A DNA stretch of 7,787 bases from DATFAS01 sp035254305 (GTDB taxonomy: Bacteria > Bacillota > Bacilli > Aneurinibacillales > RAOX-1). This document shows, piece after piece, positions 5,729-7,787 of this stretch. The position numbers and the translations under genes are program-made. Within the stretch, counting starts at the first letter, position 1. Each line of letters opens with the position of its first letter. The stretch covers positions 1 to 7,787 of the forward strand of contig DATFAS010000238.1 in assembly GCA_035254305.1 (NCBI GenBank), given 5' to 3'. The notes under the pieces are model-generated. The model was not told the DNA's origin. It did no database searches and was given only the letters and a program-made list of their open reading frames with translations.

Positions 5729-5842
5729 GATCATTCTCCTAACATGATTTAATATTCACCTTTTCATCCTATTCAGTAGCCCAATTGTCGGTAAATAAAA
5801 TAGATAAAGATGGGCATAAGTAACAAAGGTTGTTATTCTAAA

Positions 5843-6199
5843 TCATTTATTTAGGACGTTATCCTCTAACACAGATGAAGCCTCGCCATGTACTTTAATA
5901 ATATGATTTTTCCCCCAAGCACATAAAGAGTCCAATATATTCTTCAATCCCCAACCATACTCGCTAAGTTCATATTCCACCTTGGGAGGAACTGAATTAT
6001 AACTAATCCGATTAATAATCCCATCTTCCTCCAATTCACGAAGTTGCTGAGTTAGCATTTTCTGTGTGATTGTTGGCATTAGTCGTTTTAATTCACTTGT
6101 TCGTTTTTTCCCATGGGTTAAATGACAAAGAATAACACACTTCCACTTTCCCCCTATAACTTCCAATGTTGCCTCAACTGGAATATTATACTTTTTCAT
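5843..6199 (-). CDS. HxlR-family transcriptional regulator
   Basis: 118 residues, a normal size for the HxlR family of winged-helix dimeric DNA-binding proteins. Signatures are PVEATLEVIGGKWKCVILCHL (7-27), the recognition-helix region RTSELKRLMPTITQKMLTQQ (33-52), the wing LEEDGIINRISYNSVPPKVEY and the C-terminal dimer helix YGWGLKNILDSLCAWG. Many members sense electrophiles or oxidants through a Cys just before PVE; here that place is Ile6, while Cys21, Cys25 and a C-terminal Cys remain. GGAGGAAGGAAG before the ATG gives the ribosome site. It is divergent from an MFS efflux gene with palindromes between them, so it most likely represses that gene and itself; some HxlR members activate instead. 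Confidence 0.92.
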   Translation of the reverse strand: MKKYNIPVEATLEVIGGKWKCVILCHLTHGKKRTSELKRLMPTITQKMLTQQLRELEEDGIINRISYNSVPPKVEYELSEYGWGLKNILDSLCAWGKNHIIKVHGEASSVLEDNVLNK

Positions 6200-6219
6200 A
6201 TCTTCCTTCCTCCAATAAT

Positions 6220-6245
6220 CTATAGGTACTTTTAAGTACCTATAG
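6220..6245. promoter_or_regulatory. Perfect 12-bp inverted repeat, probable HxlR operator
   Basis: CTATAGGTACTT (6220-6231) and AAGTACCTATAG (6234-6245) are perfect complements separated by TT. The site is in the leader of the hxlR-type gene, 20 bp before its ATG, and contains the core TACT-N4-AGTA (6227-6238). A dimeric winged-helix regulator is the natural ligand; as RNA the same sequence would form a hairpin just ahead of the ribosome site. Confidence 0.7.
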
Positions 6246-6257
6246 TACTTATTAGTA
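6246..6257. promoter_or_regulatory. Second TACT-N4-AGTA box
   Basis: TACT-TATT-AGTA repeats the core of the neighbouring palindrome exactly 19 bp further on (6227 to 6246), close to two helical turns. It could let a second regulator dimer bind on the same face. Confidence 0.4.
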
Positions 6258-6269
6258 TCTATATAACCA

Positions 6270-6285
6270 AAAAGTACGTACTTTT
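6270..6285. promoter_or_regulatory. 16-bp palindrome overlapping both divergent promoters
   Basis: AAAAGTAC-GTACTTTT is a perfect palindrome sharing GTACTT/AAGTAC with the palindrome at 6220. It covers the expected transcription start of the regulator gene and the -35 region proposed for the efflux gene, so one bound dimer could block both. Confidence 0.6.
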
Positions 6286-6310
6286 CATTATATCATCTAC
6301 ATACCATAAT
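6282..6310 (+). promoter_or_regulatory. Possible SigA promoter of the MFS gene
   Basis: TTTTCA (6282-6287, four of six to TTGACA) and CATAAT (6305-6310, five of six to TATAAT) are 17 bp apart. The -35 overlaps the palindrome at 6270-6285. The leader to the ATG would be about 65 nt. Confidence 0.45.
6287..6295 (-). promoter_or_regulatory. Extended -10 promoter of the regulator gene
   Basis: The minus strand reads TGATATAAT, a perfect TATAAT preceded by the TGn extended -10 motif. The -35 position (AATGTA) is poor, which an extended -10 can make up for. Transcription would start near 6280, inside the 16-bp palindrome. Confidence 0.55.
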
Positions 6311-6380
6311 ACATTTAACGGACGATTATTGCATTCATTTGATACGCACACGTCCTAAATTTAATCAGGAGGAATAATAA

Positions 6381-7598
6381 ATGTCTGTAGATACAAAAAG
6401 AAGTGTTTTCGCACTTCTTGCATTAGCGGTGAGTGCTTTCGCTATTGGGACAACCGAATTCATCAGTGTAGGACTATTGCCCTTGGTTTCGAACGATTTT
6501 CACGTGCCCATTACAACGGCAGGTTTAACCGTTTCTTTATATGCTTTAGGAGTGACATTTGGAGCACCCATTTTAACAACCTTAACATCGAGTATTTCAC
6601 GTAAGTCATTACTGATATCCATTATGGTTATTTTTATTGTTGGCAATAGTATTGCAGCTTCCGCAACAAGTATTAGTATCTTATTAGTTGGACGTATAGT
6701 TTCCGCACTTGCTCATGGTATATTTATGTCAATTGGCTCTACCATTGCTGCTGATCTAGTGCCAGAAAATAGACGAGCCAGTGCAATTTCAGTTATGTTT
6801 TCAGGACTAACCGTAGCAACCATTACAGGAGTACCAATAGGCACGTTTATTGGAGAACATTTTGGTTGGAGATTTGCCTTTATTGCCATTACTGTTGTAG
6901 GTATTATCGCTTTAATCACAACTAGTATTCTCGTTCCATCTAATCTACGAAAAGGTAATCGTATTGTTTTTAGGGATCAACTAAGAGTGGTTGCAAATGG
7001 ACGTTTACTACTTTTATTTAGTATCACAGCCTTGGGATATGGAGGGACATTCGTTGTCTTTACCTACTTATCACCATTGCTTCAAAGTATAACTGGGTTT
7101 AAGGAAAATACGGTAGCTGTTATTTTGCTGGTCTATGGAGTTGCTATAGCTATTGGTAACATTGTCGGTGGAAGGGCATCAAACCACAAACCACTTGTAG
7201 CATTATTTTACATGTTCATTGCGCAAGCTATCGTACTATTTATTTTAACTTTTACAGCACCGTTTAAGATTGCTTGCGTAATCACGATCATCCTCATGGG
7301 ATTATTTGCTTTTATGAATGTGCCGGGTCTGCAACTTTATGTGGTCATATTAGCTAAACGTTATATTCCCTCTGCAGTGGACGTTGCCTCTGCAGTAAAC
7401 ATTTCTGCATTTAATGCAGGTATTGCCATTGGTTCGTATGTTGGCGGAATCACCGTTAATTCCATAGGACTTATTAATACTCCTTGGATTGGATCGTTAA
7501 TGGTTCTTGGTGCTGTGTTACTCACGGGTTGGAGTCATCTTATAGAACGAAACGATCAAAATAATGTACAAGATACTTGTCAAATTATAACGCAATAA
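6381..7598 (+). CDS. MFS efflux transporter (DHA1 family, AraJ/YdhP-like)
   Basis: 405 residues with about 12 hydrophobic segments, typical of proton-driven DHA1 drug or sugar exporters in the cytoplasmic membrane. Recognisable family features are GTTEFISVGLLPLVSNDF in the first helix and loop, LTVSLYALGVTFGAPILTTL in helix 2, the basic ISRKSLLI loop, GRIVSALAHGIFMSIGSTIA in helix 4 and the antiporter motif C-like GLTVATITGVPIGTFIGEHF in helix 5. AGGAGG lies 8 nt before the ATG. The gene is divergent from an HxlR regulator, an arrangement common for efflux pumps induced by toxic small molecules. The substrate cannot be told; relatives are annotated as chloramphenicol or arabinose efflux proteins. 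No terminator is obvious before the next coding trace. Confidence 0.9.
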   Translation: MSVDTKRSVFALLALAVSAFAIGTTEFISVGLLPLVSNDFHVPITTAGLTVSLYALGVTFGAPILTTLTSSISRKSLLISIMVIFIVGNSIAASATSISILLVGRIVSALAHGIFMSIGSTIAADLVPENRRASAISVMFSGLTVATITGVPIGTFIGEHFGWRFAFIAITVVGIIALITTSILVPSNLRKGNRIVFRDQLRVVANGRLLLLFSITALGYGGTFVVFTYLSPLLQSITGFKENTVAVILLVYGVAIAIGNIVGGRASNHKPLVALFYMFIAQAIVLFILTFTAPFKIACVITIILMGLFAFMNVPGLQLYVVILAKRYIPSAVDVASAVNISAFNAGIAIGSYVGGITVNSIGLINTPWIGSLMVLGAVLLTGWSHLIERNDQNNVQDTCQIITQ

Positions 7599-7640
7599 AG
7601 GTAACCCTAAGTAAAATTGACCTAGCAACAATGAAAGTAG

Positions 7641-7787
7641 TTTGCCACAATTGAAACAGGTAAAGGCGCACATGGCGTTGTATGCAGTATGGTTATTACT
7701 CCCGATATTTCTAGTTTGCCATTTACTGTGCGTAACGGAGTAAAATATTTTGAGCTTGTAGCAGAACCCGTAAAACAAGAACTTCTA
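7641..7787 (+). CDS. Multicopper-oxidase-like protein, N-terminal part, start disrupted
   Basis: An open frame runs off the window end and reads FATIETGKGAHGVVCSMVI, then TPDISSLPFTVRNGVKYFEL and VAEPVKQELL. The VKYFELVAEPVKxE block resembles the start of a group of bacterial multicopper oxidases, where it precedes the first cupredoxin domain; the copper ligands would lie beyond the window. In this frame TGA and TAG lie just upstream (7632 and 7638) and no ATG, GTG or TTG precedes the conserved block; the first ATG, 7689, is inside it and has no ribosome site. ATG AAA GTA at 7631 is one base out of frame: removing one base near 7640 would give MKVFATIETGKGAHG. So the gene has either a one-base frameshift (or read error) or a lost 5' end. 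The family call rests on a short stretch. Confidence 0.55.

Noticed and set aside
5551..5742. Plus-strand frame opposite the cupin tail
   Set aside because: Cys/Asn/Tyr-rich product is the antisense reading of the low-complexity Asn/Tyr codons.
7518..7778. 86-residue minus-strand frame at the right end
   Set aside because: It is antisense to the end of the MFS gene and to the multicopper-oxidase-like stretch, and shows no recognisable family.

Overview
The window looks like chromosomal DNA from a low-GC, endospore-forming member of the Bacillales. It carries a CotH-type spore-coat kinase gene divergent from a CotG-like Lys/Ser repeat gene, near-consensus SigK -10 elements, strong AGGAGG-type ribosome binding sites and typical Bacillus families (a YhjB/YhjC-like symporter pair, an HxlR regulator). 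The species cannot be told from the sequence.

Layout. 1-1156 (minus): cotH-like coat kinase with its terminator. 1157-1321: short divergent control region with a SigK-type promoter for each gene and an unusual leader hairpin in front of the repeat gene. 1322-1714 (plus): 130-residue CotG-like protein, almost wholly eight copies of a 12-residue Ser/Lys/Gly repeat. 1715-1832: convergent terminators. 1833-3490 (minus): two-gene operon of a DUF3311 small membrane protein and an SSS-family symporter, joined by a TAATG overlap. 3491-3908: no intact gene, but the 3' half of what looks like a ydaO-type (c-di-AMP) riboswitch followed by a strong terminator and no target gene. 3909-4687 (minus): operon of a PepSY-associated membrane protein and a lipoprotein with a His-rich N-terminus, also joined by TAATG. 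4829-5167: mostly empty. 5168-5728 (minus): cupin with an Asn/Tyr-rich N-terminal tail, probably started at GTG. 5843-6199 (minus) and 6381-7598 (plus): HxlR regulator divergent from an MFS efflux pump, with perfect palindromes between them. 7631-7787 (plus): first part of a multicopper-oxidase-like protein, cut by the window edge and apparently frameshifted at its start.

How they fit together. CotH and the Ser/Lys-rich protein form a likely kinase-substrate pair acting in late mother-cell coat assembly, and the cupin could be another coat protein (inference from its tail only). HxlR plus MFS is a self-contained regulator-efflux module. The symporter operon and the PepSY/lipoprotein operon are separate membrane functions. 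The most unusual signals are the higher-order repeat and hairpin-bridged start of the CotG-like gene, and the orphaned riboswitch half.
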